Numbered from the stretch's first letter, positions 26,214-34,907 are shown. The stretch: 64,000 bases of DNA from Ruminococcus sp. (GCF_017464355.1 NZ_JAFUAG010000011.1:1-64000), one strand, 5' to 3'. Numbers and translations: made by a program. Notes: generated from the letters alone by a model not told the origin.

Positions 26214-26633
26214 TCAGTCATCAAGATCAGCGTAGTCGTCTTCCTCTTCATCGCCGCCCTTGTTCTTCTTGCCGTCGATGAACGAGGTTATCTTATCCAG
26301 CACAGTGGGCACCATATCAACGATAGCATTGCCCTGAGGTGCGTTGGAGGTTATCTGCAGCAGCTTTACCTCACCCTTGTATATAGCGATGAATGCCATA
26401 GGTGTAATGGTAACTCCGCCGCCCGAACCGCCGCCGAAGGTGTCCTTGGTGCTTTTTGTAGGCAGGTCTGAACCGCCCGATGCAAAACCTATGCTCACCT
26501 TTGATACAGGGATAATGGTGGTGCCGTCCCCTGTAACTATGGGCTTGCCCACTATAGCCTCGCCGTCAGCCAGTTCTCTTACCTTGGTCATGGCAGTGTT
26601 TACCAGTGCTTCTATCTTTGTGCTTTCGTTCAT
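26214..26633 (-). CDS. ytfJ: YtfJ/GerW-family protein
   Basis: A 139-residue member of the YtfJ/GerW family, in Bacillus a spore inner-membrane-associated germination protein. Diagnostic parts are GKPIVTGDGTTIIPVSKVS near 38-56, GFASGGSDLP, a Gly-rich FGGGSGGGV and PMAFIAIYKG. The C terminus is acidic (EEDDYADLDD). The ATG at 26633 follows AAAGG; an in-frame TTG lies 3 codons upstream. It sits just after the DUF2953 gene, the usual pairing in Clostridia. The family is also found in organisms that do not visibly sporulate. Confidence 0.92.
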   Translation of the reverse strand: MNESTKIEALVNTAMTKVRELADGEAIVGKPIVTGDGTTIIPVSKVSIGFASGGSDLPTKSTKDTFGGGSGGGVTITPMAFIAIYKGEVKLLQITSNAPQGNAIVDMVPTVLDKITSFIDGKKNKGGDEEEDDYADLDD

Positions 26634-26658
26634 TTTCAACAACCTTTCTCTGTATGGT

Positions 26659-27615
26659 CTATTCTTCTGTCAGAAGCTCCGCTTTCTCAGCCTGCTTCTT
26701 TTTAGCTTCTTTCTCCTTGCGTTTGCGCTTCCGCCACTGCCTGAACTTGTAGGGGATAAATATCTTCCCGCAGCACCACAGTAAGCAGAAAGCTATGGCG
26801 ATGACAGTGCTTGGCCTTACCCGCACCGTGGCTTCGCCCTCTGCGTCCAGCCGCTTTTCGTTGAACAGGCAGTTCACATTGGCCTCCTTCACCTTAAGGG
26901 TGAATATCATAGCCAGTACGTTCAGCCCATTGAACAGTGCCGCCTGCAGCTTCCCGTAGAAAGTTGCGCTCTCCGCCGCATCTTCCTTGCCCGTGTCGAT
27001 GTTTATCTTCACGTCCTCTATGCGTATGGCTTTCAGCAGTTTCTTGGTGTACTTCCAGGCAGGGGGTATATAGGGCTTTATAAACTCCCACTTGCGTTTG
27101 AGTTCATCTATCTTGCCCTTAAGCTTTCCGCCGCCCTCTTCCTTGTCTTTCTTCTTGTCTTCTTTTTTGTCGGACTTGTCCTTCTTTTTCAGGAACTTCC
27201 TGCCCTTTTTCTTCGGCGGCTTTTCTTCTGCCGCAGGCTCATCGGGCTTGTCCTCCGCCGCAGTTTCTTCCTCTGCCGCGGTATCTTCCGTGGCAACAGC
27301 CTCGGGCTTTTCCTCCGCCGCAGCCTCCTGCACCGAAACTTCGCCCTCAGTATCCTCATAGGTATCCGCTGGAAGTTCCGTTTCCTCCGTCAGGTCGTCC
27401 TCAAAGTCCTCTTCCTTTTCTTTCCTGCGCTTTTTCTTCTTTTCCTTTTCAGGCTTCGGCTTTCGGGGATAAAGTGTGAAAAACAGGTACTTCGCCTTTA
27501 TGACGAACTCTCCCCCCGTTCCGCCCTTGACATATATCGTCAGGGAAAAATGCAGCAGGATAACGATGACAAGTATTATTATCAGCAATATTTTTAAAAC
27601 TATCGTTGCTATCAC
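26659..27615 (-). CDS. DUF2953-domain membrane protein with acidic/lysine-rich insert
   Basis: A 318-residue protein with an N-terminal membrane helix (about 5-25) and a DUF2953-type beginning (SLTIYVKGGTGGEF). A long charged low-complexity stretch at about 52-165, first acidic and then Lys-rich (EEKPPKKKGRKFLKKKDKSD), interrupts the domain. The conserved part resumes with WKYTKKLLKAIRIEDVKINI, and a second hydrophobic segment is at about 272-290. DUF2953 genes are regularly found before ytfJ in spore-forming Clostridia; their role is unknown. The GTG start has only a weak ribosome site, so the exact start is uncertain. Confidence 0.8.
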   Translation of the reverse strand: MIATIVLKILLIIILVIVILLHFSLTIYVKGGTGGEFVIKAKYLFFTLYPRKPKPEKEKKKKRRKEKEEDFEDDLTEETELPADTYEDTEGEVSVQEAAAEEKPEAVATEDTAAEEETAAEDKPDEPAAEEKPPKKKGRKFLKKKDKSDKKEDKKKDKEEGGGKLKGKIDELKRKWEFIKPYIPPAWKYTKKLLKAIRIEDVKINIDTGKEDAAESATFYGKLQAALFNGLNVLAMIFTLKVKEANVNCLFNEKRLDAEGEATVRVRPSTVIAIAFCLLWCCGKIFIPYKFRQWRKRKRKEKEAKKKQAEKAELLTEE

Positions 27616-27674
27616 CGCCCGCTTACAGTCTTCTTCTCGTTCTTCTCAGCGGAAAGCTCATATCGCTCCCGCAG

Positions 27675-28244
27675 TCAGTTCTCAGGCTCATCATCAGCCT
27701 GCTCTTCCAGTATGTCATCTATCGTGACCTGACCGCTCTGCTCAGGCAGGGGCGGCAGATCCTTTATGCTCGATAACCTGAATGCCCTCAGGAAATTTTC
27801 CGTGGTCTTGTAGGCTATGGGTCTCCCGGGAAGATCCAGCCTGCCCGCCTCAGCCAGCAAGCCCTTTTCCACCAGCGAGTTCACCACTCCCGATGAATCC
27901 ACCCCGCGCACGCTCTCCACGAAAGCCTTTGTCACAGGCTGGTTGTAGGCCACTATGGTCAGTGCCTCCATGGCCGCAGGTGACAGCGCCGAGCTGCGTT
28001 TTATCTCCAGCACAGCCTTTATCTGCGCCGCATAGTCCTCCTTGGTGGCCAGCTGCAAAGCGCTGTCCAGCCGCAGAAGCTCAATGCCGCTGCCCTCAGC
28101 ATATTTTTCGTCAAGCCTTGCCGCCGCTTCCTCCAGGGAAGTTATATCGGTGTCCAGCGCCTGGCACAGACGCTTCATCTCCACCGCCTCCCCCGAAGCG
28201 AACAGCACAGCCTCAAGTATATTTGCAAGTTCGTTAGTTTCCAT
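27675..28244 (-). CDS. scpB: Segregation and condensation protein B
   Basis: A 189-residue subunit of the Smc-ScpAB condensin, which organises and segregates the chromosome. It shows the two winged-helix domains typical of ScpB, with LEAVLFASGEAVEM at the start and ALTIVAYNQPVTKAFVESV near 110-128, then GRPIAYKTTENFLRAF. The ATG at 28244 was preferred over a TTG two codons upstream. It begins about 10 bases after the scpA stop, so its ribosome site lies at the end of scpA. Confidence 0.95.
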   Translation of the reverse strand: METNELANILEAVLFASGEAVEMKRLCQALDTDITSLEEAAARLDEKYAEGSGIELLRLDSALQLATKEDYAAQIKAVLEIKRSSALSPAAMEALTIVAYNQPVTKAFVESVRGVDSSGVVNSLVEKGLLAEAGRLDLPGRPIAYKTTENFLRAFRLSSIKDLPPLPEQSGQVTIDDILEEQADDEPEN

Positions 28245-28254
28245 ATACAAAGCC

Positions 28255-29880
28255 CTATCTTACCCTGAGCCTGCCCAGTGCCCAGCACTGTTTTCCCCAG
28301 TAGTACTGCCCCGCAAAGAAGTTCGGCCTTACAGGGTAAGGGGAGCAGTTCTCATCTATGCGTGCTTCCTCCTCATCAGAGATCTCAGCCTTACTGTAAG
28401 AAGATACCCTTCTCTCATCTTCGGCCAGTAAGATCTCCGTTTCAAACTCTTCACGTTCGATACCGCCGTTGTCCATATCCACCGTTCTTTCCTCCTCACT
28501 GCCCTGCCCATGTACCTCATCAGCAGAACTGTTTCTATCCTCACCGACGTCCTCTGCGTCTTTGACAGCTTTGCTCTCCTCGGCTTTCAGAACTTCGCCG
28601 CCGACCTCAGCCCCCGCCTCAACAGGCTTTTCGCCCTCCGCAGGCACCGCCCCGACAGCTTCGCTCTCCTCGGCTTTCAAAGCTTCACCGCCGACCTCAG
28701 CCCCCGCCTCAACAGGCTTTCCGCCCTCTGCAGGCACCTCACCGACAGCTTCGCTCTCCTCGGCTTTCAGAACTTCACCGCCGACCTCAGCCCCCGCCTC
28801 AACAGGCTTTTCACCCTCCGCAGGCACCGCCGCAGCTTCATCATCGCTTTCTATCTTCCCCTCCGAAACTATCCTCTGCAGTTCGGGGGAAAGCTCTATC
28901 CTCAGCACAGGCAGATTGCCCCGCTGCTTGGTCTCACTCTTGTATACCGTCCTCTCAGTTCGTTCGGAAAGCCTGTAGGGCGGCAGGATAAGCTCGTCCT
29001 CCCGCTCCTCAGGCTCCGCATAACATGGATTTTCCTCGTCAAAAGCCTGCTCAGCCCTTTCCTCTGCGGGGATCTCCTCCGCCGTCACACCTACCCCGTC
29101 AGGGGCAGCATTTGCCTCGGCAGCAGCTTCCTGCGCCTCCTGCTCAGCCTTGTCAAAATCGGACTCTATCCGCTTCTTCTTCGCCGCCGAGTTCATGTAC
29201 ACACGGGTGTTGTCATCGTTCAGGAATATCCTGCCCGACTTGGTCAGCTCCAGCACCGCCAGAAAGACCGCCACCCTCTCGCTCTTGTCAGCGCACCCGT
29301 CATACATACTGTCCAGGAAGCATTCTCCCTTGGTTATCAGCATTTTCAGAACGTGTATTATCTTCGAGGTCACTGACACTATCCTATGGGAGATTATGGG
29401 CTTGAACATATCCGCTTTCAGGGGCTTGCTCTTGCGGGCCTTCTCGCTCATGCCGAGATAAGCCTCCAGCAGCTCCTCAGGCTCCCTCTCTCCCGTAAAG
29501 GTCTTGTCCACAGGCAGCTTCACAGGCTCCCTGACAAATATGTTCCCTCCCGAATACTGCTCTTTCAGCCTTTGCGCAGCCATTTTGCAGAGGGAGTATT
29601 CTATCAGGCTCCCCTGAAGTTCCTTTTTCAGCTCCTCGCCCTCGTTGTCCTTGGGCAGCAGCGATACCGTCTTTATATATATGAGCCTTGCAGCCATTTC
29701 CAGGAAATCCGCTGCGTCCTCATAATCCTCTTCTTCCAGCCCCGCCATGTATTCCAGGTACTGCTCCAGCAGCACAGCTATCTCTATATCGTAGATGTTC
29801 AGCTTGTGCTTGTTTATCAGGTGCAGCAGCAGGTCCAGGGGACCCTCGAACATATCCAGCTTGAAACTAGCAGTTGACAT
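28255..29880 (-). CDS. scpA: Segregation and condensation protein A with a long repetitive C-terminal extension
   Basis: Kleisin subunit of Smc-ScpAB. Residues 1-240 match normal ScpA: FEGPLDLLLHLINKHKLNIYD near 10-30 is the Smc-neck-binding part, and the winged helix around AVFLAVLELTKSGRI near 205-220 is the Smc-head-binding part. ScpA is normally about 250 residues; this one has 541. The extra 300 residues are acidic and contain three 30-residue tandem repeats (unit AEGxKPVEAGAEVGGExLKA) encoded by 90-bp DNA repeats at 28564-28833. The very C terminus turns basic and aromatic (FFAGQYYWGKQCW). The start overlaps nothing and lies 10 bases after the M50 gene stop. The extension is unexplained. 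Confidence 0.93.
   Translation of the reverse strand: MSTASFKLDMFEGPLDLLLHLINKHKLNIYDIEIAVLLEQYLEYMAGLEEEDYEDAADFLEMAARLIYIKTVSLLPKDNEGEELKKELQGSLIEYSLCKMAAQRLKEQYSGGNIFVREPVKLPVDKTFTGEREPEELLEAYLGMSEKARKSKPLKADMFKPIISHRIVSVTSKIIHVLKMLITKGECFLDSMYDGCADKSERVAVFLAVLELTKSGRIFLNDDNTRVYMNSAAKKKRIESDFDKAEQEAQEAAAEANAAPDGVGVTAEEIPAEERAEQAFDEENPCYAEPEEREDELILPPYRLSERTERTVYKSETKQRGNLPVLRIELSPELQRIVSEGKIESDDEAAAVPAEGEKPVEAGAEVGGEVLKAEESEAVGEVPAEGGKPVEAGAEVGGEALKAEESEAVGAVPAEGEKPVEAGAEVGGEVLKAEESKAVKDAEDVGEDRNSSADEVHGQGSEEERTVDMDNGGIEREEFETEILLAEDERRVSSYSKAEISDEEEARIDENCSPYPVRPNFFAGQYYWGKQCWALGRLRVR
28564..28833. repeat. Three 90-bp direct repeats inside scpA
   Basis: Units start at 28564, 28654 and 28744 with a period of exactly 90 bp and only a few substitutions. 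They keep the scpA reading frame and encode an acidic Glu/Ala/Gly/Val-rich 30-residue unit. Copy number may vary between strains. Confidence 0.9.
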
Positions 29881-29889
29881 AGCCGCCCC

Positions 29890-30564
29890 TTACCTGAATA
29901 CCGAGTTGACTATGGGGTCTACCCAGAAGGTCAGCTTGTCAAATACCCAGTAAATGCCGTTTTCTACCCAGCTCACAGGTCCGTTGAGGATATCGCTGAA
30001 GGTCAGCAGACCCAGTACTATTATAGTCATCTGGAACTGATACCTGTCCAGCTTTGCACCTATCCTCTCAGGCAGGAAGTACGAGAATATCTTCTGCCCG
30101 TCCAGAGGTGCCACAGGTATCAGGTTGAACACTGCCAGACCAATGTTTATCATGATGAAATAGCGGCATATCAGCACCAGCCAGTTCAGTGCATCGTTCA
30201 TGCTGGAAAAATATGCCCCTATCAGGAACTTGCACACTATGGTGGCCAGCAGCGCCATTATCAGGTTGGATATGGGTCCTGCCGCCGCAGTTATGGCCAT
30301 GCCGCCCCTCAGGGTGTGCTTGCGGTCGAACCTTATGGGGTTTACCTGCACAGGCTTGCCCCAGCCAAATCCGCACAGCAGTATGCCTATACTGCCTAGG
30401 GGGTCAAGGTGCGCCAGCGGGTTAAGGGTCAGCCTGCCCTGATTGCGTGGGGTGTCATCCCCCAGCTTTGTGGCCGCCCAGGCATGGGCAAACTCATGCA
30501 CAGGTATGCACATGAAAAGTATTATCAGCCTTGAACCGTATTTCAGTAAAAATTCTATTCCCAT
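29890..30564 (-). CDS. Site-2 protease family (M50) membrane metalloprotease
   Basis: A 224-residue polytopic membrane zinc protease. The zinc motif HEFAHAW lies near residue 23 in a membrane helix, and the third ligand is in PVAPLDGQKI near 152. Five or six hydrophobic segments are present, and no PDZ or CBS domain. This is the short SpoIVFB/YwhC-like form that often opens the scpA-scpB cluster in Clostridia. The ATG at 30564 follows GAGGAAAG. It diverges from rpmB. The substrate is unknown. Confidence 0.92.
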   Translation of the reverse strand: MGIEFLLKYGSRLIILFMCIPVHEFAHAWAATKLGDDTPRNQGRLTLNPLAHLDPLGSIGILLCGFGWGKPVQVNPIRFDRKHTLRGGMAITAAAGPISNLIMALLATIVCKFLIGAYFSSMNDALNWLVLICRYFIMINIGLAVFNLIPVAPLDGQKIFSYFLPERIGAKLDRYQFQMTIIVLGLLTFSDILNGPVSWVENGIYWVFDKLTFWVDPIVNSVFR

Positions 30565-30770
30565 GGTCTTTCCTCACTTTTTGCTTACTGTCCCCGTCCT
30601 TATTATCGGCAGGGAGCCTCTTAACGATACAGACAGCCCTTAGTCCGTCCGCAAATAAACATATACACTTATTATTATACTACATCTACAAGAATATTTC
30701 AAGTGCAAAGGGCGCCTTTTTGTCATTTTTCATCAAATACGGCTTTTTTTAAATTTTTTGTGAAAAGGGC

Positions 30771-30799
30771 TTGCAATTTTCTGAGAGATGTGTTATAAT
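30771..30799 (+). promoter_or_regulatory. Promoter of rpmB
   Basis: TTGCAA (30771-30776), 17-base spacer, TATAAT (30794-30799). Confidence 0.75.
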
Positions 30800-30820
30800 A
30801 CTCTAGTATCATGCGATTAG

Positions 30821-30855
30821 ATTTAAGCTGTCGGCTTAGATCGGTCAGCTTAAAT
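30821..30855 (+). promoter_or_regulatory. Hairpin in the rpmB leader
   Basis: The arms ATTTAAGCTG (30821-30830) and CAGCTTAAAT (30846-30855) form a perfect 10-bp stem with a 15-base loop in the 5' untranslated region. It ends 10 bases before the AAAGGAGGT site. It could be an L28-responsive leader or a simple RNA-stabilising element. Confidence 0.5.
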
Positions 30856-30881
30856 TTCAGGTAAAGGAGGTGCGCACCGAT

Positions 30882-31067
30882 ATGGCAAAGTGCGAAGTTT
30901 GCGGAAAGGGTGTTACTTTCGGAATCAAGGTATCTCACTCCCACAGAAGGACCAACAGAAGCTGGAAGCCCAATGTAAAGAGAGTTAAGGCCGTTGTTAA
31001 CGGTACTCCTACACACGTTTATGTTTGCTCAAGATGTCTGCGTTCGGGCAAGGTTGAGAGAGCATAA
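30882..31067 (+). CDS. rpmB: 50S ribosomal protein L28
   Basis: A 61-residue large-subunit protein. It begins MAKCEVCGKG and contains HSHRRTNRSWKPN and VYVCSRCLRSGKV. The two CxxC pairs (CEVC near 4-7 and CSRC near 48-51) make it the zinc-binding C+ form. The ATG at 30882 follows AAAGGAGGTGC; an upstream in-frame start lies inside that site. It is transcribed alone and ends at an intrinsic terminator. Zinc-containing L28 can be replaced under zinc starvation in some bacteria; no second copy lies in this window. Confidence 0.97.
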   Translation: MAKCEVCGKGVTFGIKVSHSHRRTNRSWKPNVKRVKAVVNGTPTHVYVCSRCLRSGKVERA

Positions 31068-31090
31068 TTCGTCGTATACGACATCGAAAA

Positions 31091-31116
31091 GCGCACTTTC
31101 GGGTGCGCCTTTTTTG
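31091..31116 (+). terminator. Intrinsic terminator of rpmB
   Basis: GCGCAC (31091-31096) and GTGCGC (31103-31108) form the stem around a TTTCGG loop, followed by CTTTTTT. Confidence 0.85.
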
Positions 31117-31141
31117 TGCCCCGAAAAAACGTTATCAACAC

Positions 31142-31183
31142 AAACGGCACATCTGTCCTGTAATGCAGATGTGCCGTTTTTTC
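31142..31183. terminator. Second, bidirectional terminator (GGCACATCTG stem)
   Basis: Arms 31142-31155 and 31166-31179 form a perfect 14-bp stem with A- and T-runs. It lies between rpmB and the convergent LTA-synthase-like gene and shares its stem sequence with the terminators at 11709 and 42507. Confidence 0.9.
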
Positions 31184-31189
31184 ACTTTA

Positions 31190-33463
31190 TCACAGCGGTA
31201 TGTGCGTCCGCCGCTTTCCCGGCTCGGGCGGCGTGAAGAACTCAGCTGCGCTGTCCTCCCCGAACTTCGCCTCAACACTGTTCTCAAAGCCCTGCTCGGT
31301 CTTGTTTATCATGTCGTAGAAGATTATGGCGTTGGAGATATCTATTATCTCCTCAGCATAGCTTGCATAGGACTGAATGTAAGCATCGTCCACTACCACG
31401 TCATCAATGTGCATATCGCACTGCGCCTGGCTGTAAACAGGATCCTCCCCGAACTTGAATATGCCGTGTATGCCCTCGCTGTATATGGGGTTGGGGGTGT
31501 CCTTGTATACCTGGTTGCAGGAAGCCTTCACCATAACGTTCTCGTAGTCCGCCAGGTCAAAGTACATGGCCTTCTGGCTGTCGTAGTATACCGTATCGGT
31601 GATGAAGTTCCCGTTGGGGAATATTACCGCATTCTCCGCATCATCAGTAAAGGAGAATATATCGTGTCCCAGAGCGTACTTGTTCTCAAAGCCCAGCATA
31701 TTGCCCAGCGTAGGCTGAACATCGTACATACCCATTACCTGCTTTATCTCCCTGGGCTCGTATTCGCCGCCCTTCGACCAGATTATGAAAGGTGTCTTGC
31801 GGTTGATATTGTAGTAGAAATCGTCCACGGGTATGTAACCCTCGTCGTCCTCTGTCAGCACCGTATCAGTGAAAGGATCATAGTTCAGATACCTCTCGTA
31901 CTCCGCAGGCTTTATCTTTGCATCGTGGTCGCCGTACAGCACGAATACCGTGTTGTCCAGCAGACCCTCCCTGTCAAGGTCTGTCAAAAACTGCCCCAGC
32001 GCCTCATCAGCATAGTGTACCGACTTGAAGTAGCTGCCCAGCTTGGTGCCCTGCAGGAAAGGTGCCGATACATCTTCGTACAGCCCCGTTTCGCTGTTGT
32101 ACCTCTTGTAGCGGAAGGTAACGTCCAGGTCGCTGACCCTCTCTATATCCGTAAAGGGTGTGTGGTTTGTAAGCATGAGGAAAGCACCGTACCAGTTCTC
32201 GTTCTCCTCATCTATAGCCTTGACCTTGGGCACTGCCTGACGGAAGAAACTCTTGTCCGAAAGACCCAGCCCTATGGTCTCATCAATTACAAAATCCTCA
32301 GAATAATTGAAGAACTTGTCATATCCCAGGGATCTGTGCAGATTGAGCCTGTTCCAGTAGGAACCGTTGTTGCCGTGCATACTGTAGATGTAGTAGCCCT
32401 TCTCCTTGAGCATCTTCTGGGTGGTGGTGTAATCCCTGTCCCAGTAGTTTATTGCTACCGTGCCGCTCGATGCAGGCATCAGCGAGGTCGCAAAGGTGAA
32501 CTCCGAGTCCGAGCTTGTGCCCACGCTTTCCTGCGCATAGAAGTTCGAGAAGTACAATCCCTCTCTTGCCAGCCTGTTCAGGTTGGGTGTCAGCTCCTCA
32601 CCATTTATATAGGTGTCCATGCAGAACTGCTGCATACTCTCGCAGTGTATGACAATAACGTTCTTGCCCTCAAAAATGCCCGTGTATTCGTTGTTGGCCT
32701 CAGGTGCGACTTCCTCTGTCAGTTCTTCCTTTTCATCGTAGAACTCATCGAAAGCCTCTTTCTTCTCCTCGTAGCCGAACATCATGTTGATCTTCGAGTA
32801 AGCGCTCGATACCGCATCGGAGGTCTGGTAGGTGTACATACCGAAAGTTCCCAGCACATACTCCCTGTTCCACTGCTTCTGCAAACGTGAATAATCCGTG
32901 CCCGTCAGGGTAGAGGCAAATATGCCCATAAGCACCAGTCCGCAAACCGCCGTAAACCCGAAGCTCCTGCCCCGCTTCTGCTTCTGCTTGGCCTCACTGC
33001 CGTATTCGCGGGTCTTCTTTTTGCAGAAGTGGTATGTAACTATCAGCGCAGGTATGGACCACAGGAATATAAGATCCTTGGGCTCCAATATATTCTTTAT
33101 TACCGCATCCATTACCCCGGGCAGCTGCGAGCCCGTGGACAGCATGGAAAACGACATGAACGACTTGTAATTTGAATAGTATACCGAGTTGCCTGCCACA
33201 AGTATGGTGTTTATGACGTTTACCGTCATAAAATACCGAAATCTCCCTTTCAGCGTTTTAAAACAGAAAGAAAATGCCGCCATCAGCAGACAGGCAGCTG
33301 TATCAGCCATAAGGGGCTTTACCTGATTGTAGGCGAACTTAACGGTGAAGACCCTCAGCAGAAAGCCGTTTATCACCGAGATACCCACAAATACCAGCAG
33401 CATGGGGTTTTCCCCGTAGAAATTTCTAAGCTTGCCGCCCAGCTTCTTAAAGAACTTTATCAT
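31190..33463 (-). CDS. LTA-synthase family sulfatase-like membrane protein
   Basis: A 757-residue phosphoglycerol-transferase-like protein. About five N-terminal membrane helices (20-240) are followed by an extracellular sulfatase-fold domain (about 330-700). Metal-site features are IVIHCESMQQF (Glu), the segment GTSSDSEFTFA at the nucleophile position, and VLYGDHDAKI (Asp-His). LtaS has KTSDSE with a catalytic Thr; here the aligned residue is Ser. The family polymerises glycerol phosphate onto a glycolipid or decorates surface polysaccharide. The ATG at 33463 was chosen because AGAAGGAG lies just upstream. It is transcribed alone. Whether it makes lipoteichoic acid is not known. Confidence 0.9.
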   Translation of the reverse strand: MIKFFKKLGGKLRNFYGENPMLLVFVGISVINGFLLRVFTVKFAYNQVKPLMADTAACLLMAAFSFCFKTLKGRFRYFMTVNVINTILVAGNSVYYSNYKSFMSFSMLSTGSQLPGVMDAVIKNILEPKDLIFLWSIPALIVTYHFCKKKTREYGSEAKQKQKRGRSFGFTAVCGLVLMGIFASTLTGTDYSRLQKQWNREYVLGTFGMYTYQTSDAVSSAYSKINMMFGYEEKKEAFDEFYDEKEELTEEVAPEANNEYTGIFEGKNVIVIHCESMQQFCMDTYINGEELTPNLNRLAREGLYFSNFYAQESVGTSSDSEFTFATSLMPASSGTVAINYWDRDYTTTQKMLKEKGYYIYSMHGNNGSYWNRLNLHRSLGYDKFFNYSEDFVIDETIGLGLSDKSFFRQAVPKVKAIDEENENWYGAFLMLTNHTPFTDIERVSDLDVTFRYKRYNSETGLYEDVSAPFLQGTKLGSYFKSVHYADEALGQFLTDLDREGLLDNTVFVLYGDHDAKIKPAEYERYLNYDPFTDTVLTEDDEGYIPVDDFYYNINRKTPFIIWSKGGEYEPREIKQVMGMYDVQPTLGNMLGFENKYALGHDIFSFTDDAENAVIFPNGNFITDTVYYDSQKAMYFDLADYENVMVKASCNQVYKDTPNPIYSEGIHGIFKFGEDPVYSQAQCDMHIDDVVVDDAYIQSYASYAEEIIDISNAIIFYDMINKTEQGFENSVEAKFGEDSAAEFFTPPEPGKRRTHIPL

Positions 33464-33933
33464 TCCATATCTCCTTCTTGTACGAAACAGATCGTTGATC
33501 TTCATTATCGTGAATACTATTTTAATCCGATTTGTAACAATTGTCAAGAATAGTGCCTGATTTTCAGCGTTTTACACAATAGTTCATTCTGTCTTTCTTT
33601 AAAGCTCCGTACTGTGCGCACAAAGCCCCGTACAGATACATTTTATCACATTATGTACGATTGTCAACGGTTTTCGCCCATATTTCAGCTTCTTATCACA
33701 CAGAAAAGTTTACCTCCGCCCAACCGTACAAGTTTATTCTATGACCGCATTTTGTATTTATGCAAAATATTCAAGTTGACCCACCGCACTGAAATAATTA
33801 TATAGAATTCTCCGAAAATTTTTCCCGCTTTACGAAAACAGTTGATTTCTTTAGTAAAATCATTTATAATAAACTTGTTTGCGACGTGGAAACGCCCCAA
33901 GCATAAGGTTTGCGGGGCAGAAATGAGGTATAC
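33464..33933. other. 470-base AT-rich divergent intergenic region
   Basis: It separates the LTA-synthase-like gene from the HAD gene. A promoter for the HAD gene is visible at 33842-33870, and a short inverted repeat GCCCC...GGGGC near 33894-33918 lies before that start. No gene or further clear signal was found in the remainder. Confidence 0.5.
33842..33870 (+). promoter_or_regulatory. Promoter of the HAD hydrolase gene
   Basis: TTGATT (33842-33847), 17-base spacer, TATAAT (33865-33870). Confidence 0.75.
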
Positions 33934-34725
33934 ATGATTAAGCTGATAGCCACCGATCTTGACGGAACAATGCTTGATGACAGCAAGCGTCTGCCCGAAA
34001 ATTTCGACAAGGTCTTACAGGATCTGAACAGCAGGCACATACGCTTTGCGGTGTCCAGCGGAAGAAGCTTCTGTACATTAAAAAAGCAGTTTGACCGTTA
34101 TGTAGACGACCTGATATTCATATGCGACAACGGCGCCTATGTGTATGACAAAGGTGAGGTCGTGTCCATGTCAGTACTGCCCGAGGACGCGGTGCGCAGC
34201 ATAATACGCTGCTGCCAGAAAATGGGGCTCATCATACTGCTCTGCGGAAAGCACGGCACCTGGCACAATGCCACCGATGAAGCCACCCTGGGCGAGATAC
34301 GCAAATACTACCTCAACGAGCAGCACCTTGATGAGCTGTCCTCCTTTGACGATGACATCTTCAAAGTTGCAGTTTTTGAGAGGGGCGGCAGCATAGAGAA
34401 CACAGCATACCCCAGGCTCAGCGCAAAATACGGCGACTATTTCAACGTTCAGCTTTCAGGGGACCGCTGGGTAGACATCATGACAAAGGGCACCACCAAG
34501 GGTTCGGCGCTGCATAAAATGCAGAACAGACTTGGTGTTGATTACGGCGAGACCATGTCCTTCGGGGACTACCTCAACGATATAGAAATGCTTGAAAATT
34601 CCTACTATAGCTTTTCCATGGAGAATTCACATTCACTGGTAAAGAAAGCAGCTAACTTCTCCACAGGCTCCAATAACGACAATAGTGTTATGAAAGAAAT
34701 AATAAAGCTCTGCCTGGAGCAGTAA
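33934..34725 (+). CDS. Cof-type HAD-IIB sugar-phosphatase-like hydrolase
   Basis: A 263-residue cytosolic phosphatase of the Cof/YidA group. Motif I is IATDLDGTMLD (both catalytic Asp), motif II SSGRS near 44-48, motif III Lys in MTKGTTKGSAL near 190, and motif IV SFGDYLNDIEML near 212. The alpha/beta cap between motifs II and III defines the IIB subclass. The ATG at 33934 starts at the conserved core; the upstream TGAGG is a weak ribosome site. Enzymes of this class dephosphorylate sugar phosphates, FMN or pyridoxal phosphate; the substrate is not predictable. Confidence 0.92.
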   Translation: MIKLIATDLDGTMLDDSKRLPENFDKVLQDLNSRHIRFAVSSGRSFCTLKKQFDRYVDDLIFICDNGAYVYDKGEVVSMSVLPEDAVRSIIRCCQKMGLIILLCGKHGTWHNATDEATLGEIRKYYLNEQHLDELSSFDDDIFKVAVFERGGSIENTAYPRLSAKYGDYFNVQLSGDRWVDIMTKGTTKGSALHKMQNRLGVDYGETMSFGDYLNDIEMLENSYYSFSMENSHSLVKKAANFSTGSNNDNSVMKEIIKLCLEQ

Positions 34726-34774
34726 GCTGACACAGCGTAAACTGCCAAAAAAAGCAGGCGATAACAGATATCCG

Positions 34775-34806
34775 AGCGTGGACTGACCGCAGTCCGCGCT
34801 TTTTTT
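34775..34806 (+). terminator. Intrinsic terminator after the HAD gene
   Basis: AGCGTGGACT (34775-34784) pairs with AGTCCGCGCT (34791-34800) with one G-T pair, followed by a run of T. Confidence 0.85.
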
Positions 34807-34878
34807 GTACCCAAAACGGCAGCCCGCTTCGTTTCCCCGCATTCTCCGCCGCCCGAACGTTTATCTCCTATTTTGCTA

Positions 34879-34907
34879 TTGCAAATTTCCCGCGGATATG
34901 CTATAAT
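34879..34907 (+). promoter_or_regulatory. Promoter of the GH5 cellulase gene
   Basis: TTGCAA (34879-34884), 17-base spacer, TATAAT (34902-34907). Confidence 0.75.

Noticed and set aside
28564-28833. Regular 90-bp repeats considered as a CRISPR array
   Set aside because: The units are contiguous, without spacers, in frame with scpA, and no cas genes are present.
31103-32890. A 595-codon open frame on the plus strand
   Set aside because: It is antisense to the LTA-synthase-like gene, starts inside the rpmB terminator region and gives a low-complexity translation without motifs.
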